Assembly (NCBI RefSeq): GCF_020184175.1
Contig: NC_065530.1
Coordinates: forward strand, 61,543,260-61,607,259
Origin: Aphis gossypii
Lineage: Eukaryota > Arthropoda > Insecta > Hemiptera > Aphididae
DNA: 64,000 nt
Direction: 5' to 3'
The stretch's first letter is position 1. Every line of letters begins with the position of its first letter. The position numbers and the translations under genes were made by a program. This document shows positions 52,025-64,000 of the stretch, piece by piece. A model generated the notes under the pieces. It was not told the DNA's origin. It did not search any database and saw only the letters and a program-made list of their open reading frames with translations.

Positions 52025-52600
52025 GAAGACAACGTTCGTTTAACATATAGGTATACTCACACATCCGCGAAAGCCAACGTCATCGCGAAGGCAATAAAAT
52101 TCCTGAGTCTCTGATTGATGTTTTATGCAGCAGCGCGTACCGGTCGTAAATAAATCGTCCTCGTCGTCCTCGCCGTCCGCGGCTCGCGTTCCGATACGAA
52201 AACCGGATACGCGATCACATGACAGTGTATATATAATATATATACATATATATATAGGTAGGCAGTGCATTCTGTGCGGAACTTTGGCGAGGAAATTGGT
52301 CCGGCGTGACAAAAAGAAGAAAAAAAATTGCATACCCGTTTGTTATTATTATTTATACCTATCTGTATGCGTACAAACTTTGACAGCGAGAATCCTTTTC
52401 ACGCGACGGCTGCGATTTTCGTGGTGGGAAAAACTATATAATAATAATACTATATTAAACATATTATATTTCTTTACGCGTATATCGGATTACCCGATTA
52501 CATCGTCGTGGTTAACGTTCGCTCTCGTTCCGACAGCACAATACTTAATATATATACTAGTCGTCTGCTGTACCCCGATGCATCACTGCAGATAATACGC

Positions 52601-55600
52601 GCAGTTATAAATAGGCAAAAAAAGAAATCAGACGATTTTAGCGCACGAAAAACCATGTGAAAATATTATCATACGCAATGAGTTATGATGAGTTACAATG
52701 GTATTTATAATATTAAGAAAGAATAGAAAAAAGTGAACTTAATAGTTGTTTATAATCGTACTCCTCTACAAGTTGTATCGTTAATGATATTATATTGTAA
52801 ATAATAATAAAATAAATGAACAGCATTAATGTTGAACGACAAATTAGTTCATAGTTCAAAAACGTAAAAATCACTCTTCTTGAAATTGAAAAATTAAAAA
52901 TGTATTTGTTAAGGAACTGATCACACTGTCGGTTTTGTGTATACTTTGACTTTCACGTGGCACACTATACAATATGCAATGCAGATACGTATTTATTTTA
53001 TTTTATTTACACCGAAATCGCAATGATTCGATATCCGCAAATTATTGTTTATAGAAAATACATATTAATATCTCATGCACATTTACATGGTAATTTTTTT
53101 TTTTTTGTAATTCATATTTCCGATACATGCGGGCGTCCTAATGAGAACACCAGAACCGTATGGGTGTAAGCCTCAAGGGCCGCACAAAGTTCAGCACTTA
53201 TGTTAAAATTTATAATATATTATTATATTGGGACAACTGCAGTTATCAATTGTAATTATTTTTCAACTCGAATGAATTTATTTCTTACATTGCATGGTAA
53301 ACATTAAAACGCAATTAAACGATCCCGTTAACTATGTACAATATATACTATGCATAGTGCATACACGTAATATAATATAATGTACATTAATAAATATAAT
53401 ATAATATACACTATATAATGTAAATTAAAACACGTCACAAATCGATAATATTGTTAATAATCTACCCGGATCTGGAATTCATTGGAAGCAGTACGTTATA
53501 CGTAACCGCGCACTCAGTTGTTTATTTTTTCTTATGTACCTTATACTTATAATATAGCAATGCAATGCACTTTTTCGTATAATGCATCATGCTCTTCTAT
53601 TCGGTTAATTCGTTTGATAAAAGAACTAATACTTAGAACAATTAAAAAAAAAAAAAAAACGAAAATTTATGCTAGAAAATTATGATTTGTATACGTCATG
53701 TACTCCACCTTTTAAATATCGAGATGTAGTATAATATTTCAATTCTGCCGAGTTCGGTTTTCGAGAAAGCCGCTACGATAGTAATTATGTTTTTTTGAAT
53801 TTATTTCTATCTCATAAATATTATATTTCGCATTCCATATTTAAACAGATCCTTTCAATTAAATAAAAACGAATGAGCTTGGGTAAATGACATTTTTGCT
53901 TATTAAATTATTACATTATAATAAACTCGTGACCCACGGCCACGACAAACCTAAATTCTATAATACAACTACCTGCCTTAAAAACTCTGTTTAATGTGTT
54001 AATCATATATACATACTTATATATATGCCTAAGTACTTCATCAACTTTGGGTGCATTAAGTAATATTAACGAAAATGAACGACCAATTATGTTTATTTTT
54101 TATTTTATAACGTTGAAACGAACGTTTTTAAAAGATAACATCGTCAAAAAATTTTCAAAATTAAAATAATAGTATATTTTCATCATCAACAATTTTATAT
54201 AATATAATAATGACGCAAAACTTTATGGTTTATATTTATTTCGACGATCTATGTGGATAGGAATACAGGGTAATTCACCAAGCATACAAACTCTTTTTCT
54301 TTTTCAATAAATACAATTTTTCAAAACCTGGTTACCAGAATTTAATAAAAAAAACTTAATGACCCTATTTTAAAATTTTAGAGATTTTTTCTTTTATTTA
54401 AGAAGTTTTCTATAAAAATATATATACTTTTGTTTTATAAATAACAACCTCCATTTTCTACTGTAAATTATTTAGAGGACAATTTACTTTTAATTGAAGA
54501 TGTTGACTTATCAAAATCAAAATTCTAACGAGTAGTTTTTGAGTTTATGAATTTTGTTAAAGATGACCGTTTTTAAAGATTATAGACATAATAGACATTT
54601 TAATATCTAAAAACTAAAAGTTCACATTTTAAATAAGTACATCTAAATAGTACATCAACATTTTCAAAAAAAAAAAACTATTCATTAAAAAATGTACAGT
54701 TATAATAGGAGGTGGAATCATTTGATAAACGGAAGTTTGTATTACTACGGGACACTCCTTGTGTACTACAAAAAAATCTCAATAATTTGAAAATATTACC
54801 GTTTTTATGATATACTATACAGGCTATTATATTATTATTATATAAAATATGACAACGATTTTTTTCCCTTACTCCCCTTACGTCTTTACAGACCCGCCTT
54901 TTTGGCTGTACACTCACTTATTTTACAAAATGGAAACACGCGGTTACTGTCTCGTTCGGTAATCGGTATAAACCACTGTACGGGAAGAGGATTTGTTTTC
55001 TACGCCCAAATGTCAACGGCGAGTGCGGACGGTTTTTGAATTACGGCTTACCTCGAACGCTATTGTAGAGAGCCGGGCTCTCAAGTACCTGAATTCCAAA
55101 ATAAGGCAAAAAGGAAAATAAACCACTATAGCTATAGGTAGTAAAATAATCACGAAAACGGTAAGCCTCAAGCAAGACACTGTGTCAAAAATAATCCATT
55201 GATAAAATATATGTAGGTAAGCTCACAGTTTTCTTCAATATATTTTACGATCTTCGCCGAAATCGAACATTTTTTAGAGTATAATATGATACACTATGAT
55301 AATATAATGCGACTTAAATATTATGATTATACTGAAGCAGACATTTTTTGTTTGGTGAGTCTTACAATTACATTATACCTACATAGGTACATATTCGTAC
55401 AAAGCACGTCATTGTATAAGTATACTAACTTCAAAACATTTAACTTGGTTCACCTTCAAAAACAAAAAAAAAAAAGCACCATAGAACTACAAAAAGAATG
55501 TTTGATAATAATATAACAATTATATACTTATCAACTTAATACGTATATTATGTATTACGATTTTTTTTATAAAAATTCACATTTTCAGAGTTGAGATGAT

Positions 55601-57480
55601 TCGACCAAACTTAAATCATTATTAATGTCAAACGTTATTTAGGTAACTTTTTGTTATAAAGACAATAATAATATATATATACAATATATTTTAATATACT
55701 CAATCACCTATTAATATCCATAATAACGAAAATATATATTGAGGTGCACTTGGAGTGCATCAGGTACCTACAGGCCTGTATCTAAACTAGTGACAGTTAT
55801 TATTACGTATATAAGTATAGTTTGACGAACAAAACTTATAAAAAGATTTGTAATAACGTGTTTACTGTTTTTTTATTATTTACCACTCGTCGCTAACGTT
55901 TTTGACTATAAACGGTCAGAATTTTTTTAAACCTTAAAACACGTTAACGTGTTGGTTTCAACTAACTCGGGACAACATTTTTCCGTTAGAAACTCGGTAT
56001 ATGATATAAAAATCTTATATCTTAAAAAATACACGATTTTATCGGTATTTAACTGCTTATAAAATACAATAATCGATAAACACGAAATTATATTTAAATA
56101 CCTTTAACTATACAAAAAATAATTGCCAAAGAATTAATGTTTTACCTGTGTAATATATAATTAGCTTCTATAAATGCGTATTTTGACTCTTAATGGTTTA
56201 TAAAAAAATGTAAATATCAAATGATCAAATTTATGTTGTTATAATATTTTATTATACGAAAATGTTTTATGTAATTTTTTGAGTTGAAATAATACTAACA
56301 CTAACACTTGAATGACTTGTACTTAAAAAAGAAAAAAAACCCAAACAAAAGTAAATGATACCTAATACTACTTAATAATATTTAATAACTATAAATATCT
56401 TTGCGTTGTTTTTGATGTATTAAATTACATAATCCGAAAATTGCTACTCACCACAGTATACAACATTTTTTTTAAGAATTGTAAAACGCTATATAACAGC
56501 ACTTAGTGTTATATACTTTTTCGTCTTTTTAGATAATAATATAACCTCTAGTTTCGTACACCGATGAATAACATTCCAACATCAATTGTACTAAAACAGT
56601 TTTTTTTTTTCTGGAGAATGACAATTCGGTATTTTTTACCATTACACAGATTCATTGGCATAGCGGGTGGTACTTCCGGACAGTAATAGTTTTTTGCTCG
56701 AATTTCGAGAAAAAATAGAAAACGTCGGGAAGTAATGATGAAGGACTTTTCGGTGTCATTGACCAGTCACGTCATTATTTAAAAAACTATATATATATTA
56801 TATATATAGAGTAGGTATCACAGTACCGTATACTAATGTAATTAAATTCGTATACTATGTATAATATAATATTATGTGATGTCATTTGAGTTGCAGTCGA
56901 CCCAAATATTGTGATCATGAAAATTAACTTTATAAATTCTATGATTTTTATCATTCTATACTATACTGCACTGTGCAATTATATTAAACTATTAAAAATA
57001 TAAATTTTACGAATAACGATGGTAGGGTCAATAATTAATATTATAATGAAAACAATAATAATAAATACCTCGAAGATGTTTTTAGATGTTTTCGATTAGT
57101 GTAAATGATAATTCCGTCTAAGAATTTTCAATCAAAATCGTTCATAAAGTATTTAATCGGCAATAAATTTGAGATTTTAAATATTCTTTTAATGTGCGTC
57201 TTTTATATATGATTACATAGTATGTGGACATAATCGTCGTGTATGATAAATATGTTAATTTATTTCATATATTATATTAAGTGTTTTTTGTTACAAATCG
57301 TTAACATTTTTAAAACCGTAATTCGCCAATATGGTCGTATTAATTAAAACGACGATAAAAAATATATTTTAAGATGAATGACGTGAAATAAAATACGTAT
57401 AAACTTTGAGAATCTAAAAAACAATTTTTACTTATGTGGTTGAAACCTGGCTATGTGGTATAACGTTATGCAATATTTTG
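52601..57480. other. Long AT-rich desert
   Basis: AT-rich, with A/T runs near 53095, 53645, 54667 and 56600. It carries the candidate interspersed element at 54266-54763. A small GC-richer patch follows at 54950-55090. Frames are short and AT-driven. No RNA gene was recognised. Confidence 0.6.
54266..54763. mobile_element. Candidate degenerate TA-flanked repeat element, about 500 bp
   Basis: The left end reads TA-CAGGGTAATTCACC, similar to the CAGGGTGATTCA-type ends common among insect DNA elements. The right end reads GACACTCCTTGTG-TA, whose reverse complement (CACAAGGAGTGTC) resembles the left end with gaps. TA dinucleotides flank both sides (54264-54265 and 54764-54765). The interior has no ORF and a long AT-rich body with A runs. 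The ends match poorly, so this is a decayed element or a chance pairing. A genome-wide copy count would decide. Confidence 0.35.
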
Positions 57481-57594
57481 TACAGGACATTATATTATCT
57501 TAAACGCGTTTCGTGTACAGTTGTCGTCGTAAATTTAGCGCCTTAATCGACACACACACATACACAATCACACAAATATTCACTCGTAAACCAA

Positions 57595-57672
57595 ATGGTA
57601 TCCGAAGGACGAATCCCGTCAGGACATGAGGACACATACGAAGTTCGTGTCGAACTTTCAGTACGCTCCAAA
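57595..57672 (+). other. Candidate first coding exon (unproven)
   Basis: The ATG has a good context (CCAAATGG) and the frame reads MVSEGRIPSGHEDTYEVRVE onward for 26 codons to a donor-like GTAAGC after CCAAA (57673), phase 0. If unspliced, the frame continues to a TGA at 57742-57744 (49 codons). The first 26 codons are mixed in composition while the tail becomes Tyr/His-rich, consistent with a boundary at the donor. No family was recognised. Confidence 0.13.
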
Positions 57673-57979
57673 GTAAGCTTCATCACGCTACGTGCAAACA
57701 TTCACTCAGTATATTATTACTATCATCATTACATTTATTGTTGACGTTACCCGCGGGAATGCGTTCGCGAAAAAAAAATGCCGCGTGAGTTGCAACGCGA
57801 GCGCGGTGTGACGCAAATTTGAATGTGCCGCACTCGTAAAAACATGATGGTTTACCGGCAGTAAGAGTGGATGGTGAATGGAGCGGGTGGGTTGTTATAG
57901 GGGAAGTGAGTGCGGATTGTAATAGGGGTAAGGAGGTATCCACCTCGGGGGACCGCCGCATGTACGTATAACCACTTAC

Positions 57980-58078
57980 CAAATTTGTTTGCGCGCCACT
58001 AGAGTAAACGCGAGTTGTGTGCACGAATAGTTCATTCCGGAAATTGTATGCGTTTGCGTTCTTTTTCCGTCCGGTCAT
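57980..58078 (-). other. Candidate first coding exon (unproven)
   Basis: The minus-strand ATG at 58078 (context GTTATGACC) opens 33 codons reading MTGRKKNANAYNFRNELFVH and onward, ending exactly in phase 0 at a strong donor (TTTG followed by GTAAGTGG). The frame also continues through the donor to 57683, giving a 131-residue unspliced alternative from this Met. I recognise no domain. Confidence 0.15.
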
Positions 58079-58130
58079 AACGTTTTTTTTTAAAAACAAA
58101 CCAATTTAAAACCTAGGAAAAAACAACTTT

Positions 58131-59180
58131 CAGACACTACAGGTGCACTTCTGAGTAGATGTAATCTAACCTAACCAACATCCAATGTTATTATATACAT
58201 GTACCGCGTGCAAGAATACGTATATAATATTAGTATAATATTTTAACGAAATAAAATAAATAAATAAGTCTGCCGGAATTTGGTTAGTATAAGATGTTTG
58301 AGCACTGTTGCGAACTTATAGAATTATAATATTTTGTATAAAAATGTTCCGATTTTAAATCAAAAAGCGTTATTATTGACTCGTTTAAAGTAAACAGTAA
58401 TTATGTTGGTGACCATAATTTTCTAATTTAAAACACGCAAACAAAAGCTTCAAAGTTACAACATAGTGTGTGTATTCTCGTATTTTCTCAATTATATCAC
58501 GTCGTTATGTTATATTATCTCAGGAACCTATGTGTGTTCTGACCAACGCACCGAGCGAGAAAAACGAAATCCAGTAAAACTGTTAAATATATTTCTGTCT
58601 AAAGATGTCATGATATTGTGGACTTCTGCACTGCGTAGTCGTGTATAAATTAAACGATAATGGGTGTGGTTTAAGCACTCAATACCGGAGTCTCCTACCA
58701 AGTGCCACTACACTATAATTTGATAAATAATAAATAATCCCTATTAATAATATTGAAATTCTGAACAACTTTTTTTACTCTAAAACCGAACGATGTTTGC
58801 AGCTGTCCGCAGCAGTCCTTTCGATTCGGATTTCTTACATGATGGACGGTCTCTTGAGTATATTATACGAGTGTAGCTCGGGATTTTTTTTTTTTTTTTT
58901 TGTCAACCACGACATTACGTTGTTATGAACGACAGCGGCTAATGTTTGGACAATAATAAAATGTATAATAATAACAATATTACAGGTATACCTACATCGT
59001 ATTACTATTATAAATTATAATATATATATATATACCTATATATATCGTCCTTCGTTGTAAATAGGAATTTCTGATCGATCTCCAGAGACCCTTTCACGCA
59101 CGAATCGCACGTAGCGTTATATGTACACATGTATAATAATACATTATATTATGTACTACAACAATACATATTTTACACAT
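58131..59180. other. AT-rich DNA, no gene seen
   Basis: AT-rich, with a T18 run at 58884-58901 and an AT tract near 59019-59033. The 60-codon plus-strand frame at 58466-58648 has no motif. Confidence 0.55.
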
Positions 59181-59640
59181 ATACGTATAGTGCATAGTGT
59201 CTCTCGTCCCTCGGCCGAACCGGTGGTACAGCCCCAAATACAATGGAATATGTCGTACGGGTCGCCGCCGCCCGTCAAATCGAATGACACGTATCCGCCG
59301 AGATGATCGACGATAAAAACGCTTTCAGGACAACGGCAACGACGACGACGACGAAGAGGACGATAATGATTTTCCCGTTCGTGTTAAAACTGGTATGGGT
59401 CCCTCGTCGCGATTTAAACCCTCTCCCGGGACTGCGCTCACCCGACGAGATGAGTCCTTTCTGTTTTATAACGCGCGTCTATAATAATAATCTACCCTGT
59501 AGACACGACCCGTCAATATTGTCGTTGGATGAAAATCCAGACAAAAGTAAATGCTACGATATTATAATCGATGCTCTGCTGTTCAGGTGCGATTATCGAT
59601 TTTAAAATCAAATTGTATCTTTCCAAAAGTCTGAAGTCAA
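59181..59640. other. CpG-richer island with ACG repeat
   Basis: A compact GC-rich block. A frame ending at a TGA near 59304 reads QPQIQWNMSYGSPPPVKSND and could be entered from an acceptor-like GGTACAG near 59232. The next frame (59303-59605) starts with a Thr run encoded by the ACG repeat (59339-59353). I cannot support a gene. Regulatory DNA or a short exon are both possible. Confidence 0.2.
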
Positions 59641-62600
59641 AGCGATGACCGGCTGGCGTTTGTGTTTTAAACACTGTCAATATTATTATTGTGACCGATC
59701 GGCATCGTCCGACAAGCTCGCGAGTTACATACGCTGATAAGTAAATACAACTGTTATGGTAGTAGTACACACACTTTATCGTTATGAGTATTTTATATGT
59801 ATATTATATTATGTTATATTGATTTCAAAGTTTCTTTTCATCTCTATACCTAATAATATAATTTATTTAATCAAACCGACGATTTTAGTTGTCGCCATCG
59901 GAGTGCCGTGTGTACGGAAGTGTTCTTACTTCTTATGCGTTTGATTCATTCATTAAATTAGTGTAAGCATAAACAACTTACTATATATGTTCACCAGGGA
60001 CCGAATGTCGGAATAATAATACAAATAATTTTATTATATTATAATATGTACGCGGCGCAATAGTTCGAGTGTGTTGTTAATAATCCTTTTTTTAACATAA
60101 TAATATATGTACGTATATGCGTAATAATAATATACTTATTATTGTTTTGAATACTTATTCACGTAAAAGAAAAGAATAAAATCACTACAACAATAATAAT
60201 ATGCCTGTTCAACGAGGAGGCTCATTTAAGTCTTTTCCCATCCAGTTTAGATTTCTATACCGCATGAGCTAACATTTCCTTTGTAAGACGAAACGTGTAC
60301 AAACAGAGGGTGATATTTTTAGAAAGAAATAAAGCGTTCCTAGTCTTAGCGCAGTTTGTACCATTAAAATATTATAACTGAACACTTTTAAATACGTATT
60401 AACGACTTTTGTACGCAATCCGGTTAAATTATACCATTCAACAAATCCTTAATAACATTAAAATCCTCCGGAACCCGGCGGCGTCCCAACTATTATGGCA
60501 GTAACATACGCATAAAGGTTGTTTTTCCTAGGTTTTTTATTTTTTATTTCAGCTTTGCATCTAAATTCTTAAAACATAAAATCCGTCTACTGCCTTTTCA
60601 GATTTTTAAGCAATGTCTTAAAACTATGTTTGTAGACGTAATATACGTACTGTTAGGACACTTTTTTGTCTACACAATTTATTAAGTTGTCAACAAGAAG
60701 CGGTCGTATAATAATCACTTCTGGATTAAAATATTAGGTAGGTACTACTTTTTAATAACACTTTGGTCTTAAATGTTGTTTAAAATATCATTCCAAAAAC
60801 AAAAGTCGACTTATTTAGCTTAAAATATTACCTACTTTTTATTACATTTTGCAGCACTGTTAATAATTAATTATACTATACACCACACTTACTTACTCAT
60901 GTGAACTAATATTGTAATTTTAATGACACAAAACCATGAAAATATTATATAGTTTGTTTTTTTTTATTCGTTAAGCCATTGCATAATGTTTTTAAATGCA
61001 TTGTGAAATGGTATTTAACAACAATAATAATAATGCATTAATTAAACAAACACTGAAGTATATTACACGGGTAGGTATTCGTACTTCTATATACTTATTC
61101 GTGCGTCTTCAAAGTTACCAAATGCCATTTCCGTTACACAGTTTTGCACTCAAGTCCTGCACACTAAACCATTACACACTCGACTTTTCAAAAAGTCATT
61201 ATTATAATAGTTGTAAAAAAAACCTTTTTACAATATTAAACACACAATGCGACGTACAAGCTTATCCGAGACTTACGAGTATTTACATTATATATTTACG
61301 CAGAGTACATTGTTTATCATTTATAATATACTATCATCTGTTCAAAACATTTTAATATTTTATTGTTTTATAGTACATAGTATATAGGTATGCACAATTG
61401 CCACAATTGTATGTGTGTGATTTTATACGCGCAGTTTTACAGTTCGATATGTTTGAGCAATTTTAGATCAACCAAATGCAAATGGGTGCCTTGTGCAGTG
61501 CATTTCACATGACGCCAACAATATTTTATTAGGTATAAAACTACTATACTAAATCAAAAAAATAAATAAATACGGTTCTTGCATATTATTATTTTTAATA
61601 CGTGCGCGAACATAATGGACGTGGGTTGTATAATAGTAGTGCGCGTTGTTTAAATACTAATACTATTATTTTAGATCATCAGAAATCGTATTTAAAAAAT
61701 TTTTTTTTTAATTTCAGGCACGTGAATATTGGTGAGAATTATTGGTCGTGCGAGATTTACTGTGATACATCAGATTCCGCTGACCGTCGAAATTCAAATT
61801 AATTATTGAATTCGCTTCGCGTGAACAGATGACGTAATACGTTATTAAATCATGCGTGACATCAAGAAGTTATATTATTTTGTCGTTCTTCGTCTCGCAA
61901 ATTAATTTAACCAGGTTAGAGGAGTACTAGTAGAGTATATATTGTACCAGACGTTGGCCTCGTCGGAAAAATCCAAATGGACTTCTTTCTCGTTAAATTT
62001 AAATGAAAAACAACAAAATAAGATGGTACATGCCATTAATAATATTATATTTTCCATTATTTTTACTGTATAAAATATATACAAAAGCTTAGAATAAATC
62101 AAAGGTTAAAGTTTAATACTTAGAGCTTTTAAATGAGAAAAGTTATCAATAAGCTACCAGACGTTCATCAGTTCTGCTTCTATTCAGCTTCTATAATATA
62201 TTTTACAACGCGATGTCTAGAAGTCTGTATTTTTGCTCTGTTGAATCCCTCGGGTACAGGTTCTGGGAAATAACAGCTCATATTGTAATGTTTTATTATT
62301 AATTATTCATTGATTACCAGCTGCATAATGATAAAATGATTAAGCGTTATATTGACAATTTTCAAAGTAACGTTAATATTATATTTTCTACTAACGTCGA
62401 GACAGTATTGTGAGAAAACAGTTTTTCTTGACTTTATTACCCTAATAACACGGCTGTATTAAATGTTTTGTTCAATTTATGTCACCAACATACACTACAC
62501 AGTGACGAGATGAAGGTGGTTTATAAGGGAGTGTTACATCCCTAGTTGAAAGAAAATATTAGACTTTCTTACGGCCGTCGGAAATCGGTAAATTTGTTCG

Positions 62601-62740
62601 ATACTTAAAAAATTAGCATTTCAAAATTTAGTAAGCAATCTTAAAACTACACTCACACCCTCGTTATTTTTTTTTTTTTTAATATCGTCCACGATCTCAC
62701 AAACACGTAATATAATATAAGTATATTGTATAAAGTTATT
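59641..62740. other. AT-rich DNA with one splice-like patch near 61.7 kb
   Basis: AT-rich, with many TTA/ATA words. The 119-codon plus-strand frame at 60996-61355 starts with an Asn run from an AAT repeat and has AT-driven composition. A strong acceptor at 61717 is described separately. No RNA gene was recognised. Confidence 0.5.
61718..61802 (+). other. Candidate 3'-terminal exon (unproven)
   Basis: A very strong acceptor (long T tract, AATTTCAG) ends at 61717. In one phase the following sequence reads HVNIGENYWSCEIYCDTSDS and on to a TAA at 61800-61802. Acidic residues, Cys and Trp appear that AT-rich noise rarely gives. A donor-like GTGAGAA inside (61731) offers a 13-nt alternative. No upstream exon is visible. 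Confidence 0.13.
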
Positions 62741-63080
62741 TGTGATTAATTATTGCTTCATTTTCGGATTCCGGATGATCACTCTCGACTAACGTCTCGG
62801 ACCCAAAACAATTGCTATTTATCCCGAGATTGTGTATCCACGAATTACGTTAATAACATTGTTTGTATATTTACTGGTCTTCGGGATTATCAAACCCCGA
62901 AATGGTTACGTAATCACGAGCGGATCATTAATACACGGGTATCAAAGCCCGAAAATGTTCGCTGCGTATATACATTACTATTCCAACGACCCACGGAATT
63001 GTTGGGACATATCTTCCACCGCCGAGTTATCGAACGAAATACTCGTCCATGTAACGATAATAATTTAAATATTATACATC
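62741..63080 (+). other. GC-richer patch with two long overlapping plus-strand frames
   Basis: Two plus-strand frames are open together. One spans 62753-63118 (121 codons, TTG at its first possible start, passing IPDDHSRLTSRTQNN). The other spans 62832-63068 (78 codons, GTG start, with a hydrophobic N-terminal stretch ITLITLFVYLLVFG). Neither begins at a usable ATG. If coding, the patch must be an internal exon. Both compositions look ordinary for proteins, and I cannot choose between them or name a family. Confidence 0.15.
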
Positions 63081-64000
63081 CACCCGATCAGACCAGAAAT
63101 CAGAGTGTAGGTATATAATATTAATAATAATAGAAAAAAAATAATGTCGATCATACTACAGTGGCACTGCAAGTTATAATAGTTAGCTGTGACGACTGAC
63201 GACTGGGCCGGAGCATGCAATGCAAATGATATTTATTTTATTTTATTTTAATAATTAACATAAATTTATTCTTTTAAGCTATCAGAAATTCAATCCAGCG
63301 AATTCGAACTCTTGAAGTATTTGCACTTGTTTGCAAACAGTTTTTGTGACGATGTATCAATATATAATATATTGTTATGGTGAAGCGTGCGGACCGAAAA
63401 AATATTTGCAGACCAACCGACTGTACACGGGGCAGGGTTCGTTACGATCAGCCCGATGTTTTATACAGATAATATCATATTGTACGTATATTAAGTGATG
63501 TATATATTATAAATTTGACATATAATTTTGCAAATGCAGAATAGTTCACCCTCATCGTGCACGGCTGTCGTTCGTTATTTTTAATTACTCGTGTTTTTCA
63601 CCGGGTTCAAAAATATATCGTATGACAATATCATTCAACGATCGAGGTTGGTAATATATAATAATATATTGTTGTCGTTGTATGTACGCAGAAACAATCA
63701 TGATTTATATAATATAATATATTTTGCACGACCCGCCAGATACCGATGAAACCGGGGAAATATTGGTGTCACAAAACCGAACATCCGTTTCATGTAGAAT
63801 TTGTTTATTGGAAAATAAAATATCATAAACGAAAAAGGAAAAACTGACGTCCAGTGTTTGCTGACACGTTAAGTACGGTCCAGCTAAACGAGATGGTATG
63901 TATAATATTATTTATGATATTTTCGACGTTCGAATAGTGTAATAAATAATAATAGGTAAGGTAGGTACTAAGCTTAAAAGTAGTATAGGTATGCAACTTA
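63081..64000. promoter_or_regulatory. Mixed DNA with octamer motif
   Basis: A perfect octamer ATGCAAAT (63220-63227), overlapped by a second ATGCAA, lies just after a GC-rich patch and is followed by a TTTTA repeat and AT-rich homeodomain-type cores. The rest is moderately AT-rich with CpG patches near 63390-63450 and 63730-63780. POU-factor binding is inferred from the motif alone. No gene was seen. Confidence 0.2.

Larger units (their letters stand above)
51081..52600. promoter_or_regulatory. CpG-dense island with (GT)18 and a GC-rich hairpin
   Basis: This is the second large CpG-dense block. It contains a GC-rich string near 51105-51140, a GCA repeat (51591-51604), a hairpin with CCGACAC/GTGTCGG arms (51902-51939), and an 18-unit GT repeat (51988-52023). 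The 156-codon plus-strand frame at 52125-52595 has no motif, and its minus-strand counterpart is also open. A regulatory or transcription start region is the simplest reading. Confidence 0.3.
57481..58130. promoter_or_regulatory. CpG-richer island with exon-like candidates on both strands
   Basis: The GC-richer block is flanked by AT-rich DNA. It holds a CA patch near 57551, a plus-strand small start exon candidate (57595-57672) and a minus-strand one (57980-58078). The minus-strand frame 57683-58099 is open for 138 codons, Ser/Thr-rich in the middle, with no motif. The two candidates converge, so they are unlikely both to be real. Confidence 0.3.

Noticed and set aside
52125..52595. 156-codon plus-strand open frame.
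   Set aside because: Contains Ser, Tyr/Ile and Lys runs from simple repeats, no domain, overlapping open minus-strand frame.
59490..59510. ACCCTGTAGACACG, similar to the start of mir-10 family microRNAs.
   Set aside because: Matches only the first ten bases (ACCCTGTAGA) and lacks the rest of the mature sequence and any hairpin partner.

Overview
The sequence looks like nuclear DNA of a hemipteran insect, most probably an aphid. It is strongly AT-rich and full of ATAATATTAT-type runs. The words TACCTA and TAGGTA recur throughout, and CpG is not depleted: CG-containing words such as ACG, TCG and CGTCG are common even in non-coding DNA. These are compositional arguments, not a homology match. 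Nothing resembles bacterial, viral or organellar gene packing.

I found no protein-coding gene I can name, no tRNA, rRNA or snRNA, and no microRNA I could recognise. The longest Met- or near-cognate-initiated frames are about 120-156 codons, sit in the GC-richer patches, and show no family motif. Lengths like these are expected by chance at this composition. The best reading is one long non-coding stretch: intergenic DNA, or part of a very large intron.

The layout alternates between two kinds of DNA. Long AT-rich deserts cover roughly 4.1-10.3, 11.4-13.5, 19.3-22.5, 22.99-26.3, 27.2-29.35, 38.7-40.75, 41.7-44.6, 45.8-51.1, 52.6-57.5 and 59.6-62.7 kb. Between them lie discrete GC- and CpG-richer islands at about 3.1-4.05, 10.3-11.4, 13.5-13.75, 14.95-15.9, 18.8-19.3, 22.5-22.8, 26.3-27.2, 29.4-30.9, 31.0-33.5, 34.4-34.75, 38.2-38.7, 40.75-41.65, 44.6-45.8, 51.1-52.6, 57.5-58.1, 59.2-59.6 and 62.75-63.07 kb. 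The islands hold most microsatellites, CTCTC/GAGAG tracts, E-boxes, a CRE palindrome and homeobox-type AT cores. This is what a cis-regulatory landscape or a set of unannotated transcription start regions would look like.

The most specific structures are: a 148-bp pogo/Tigger-like MITE with TA flanks (7998-8145); a probable degenerate second element of about 500 bp (54266-54763); a TATA/Inr-like promoter embedded in homeodomain and POU-like sites, followed closely by a 34-codon ORF (32.75-32.93 kb); a 12-nt microexon candidate with strong splice signals on the minus strand (36080-36091); and several weak splice-bounded exon or small-ORF candidates (16.94, 34.4-34.6, 44.1, 48.7, 57.6-58.1, 61.7 kb). 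All exon candidates are low confidence and need RNA-seq or comparison with other aphid genomes.
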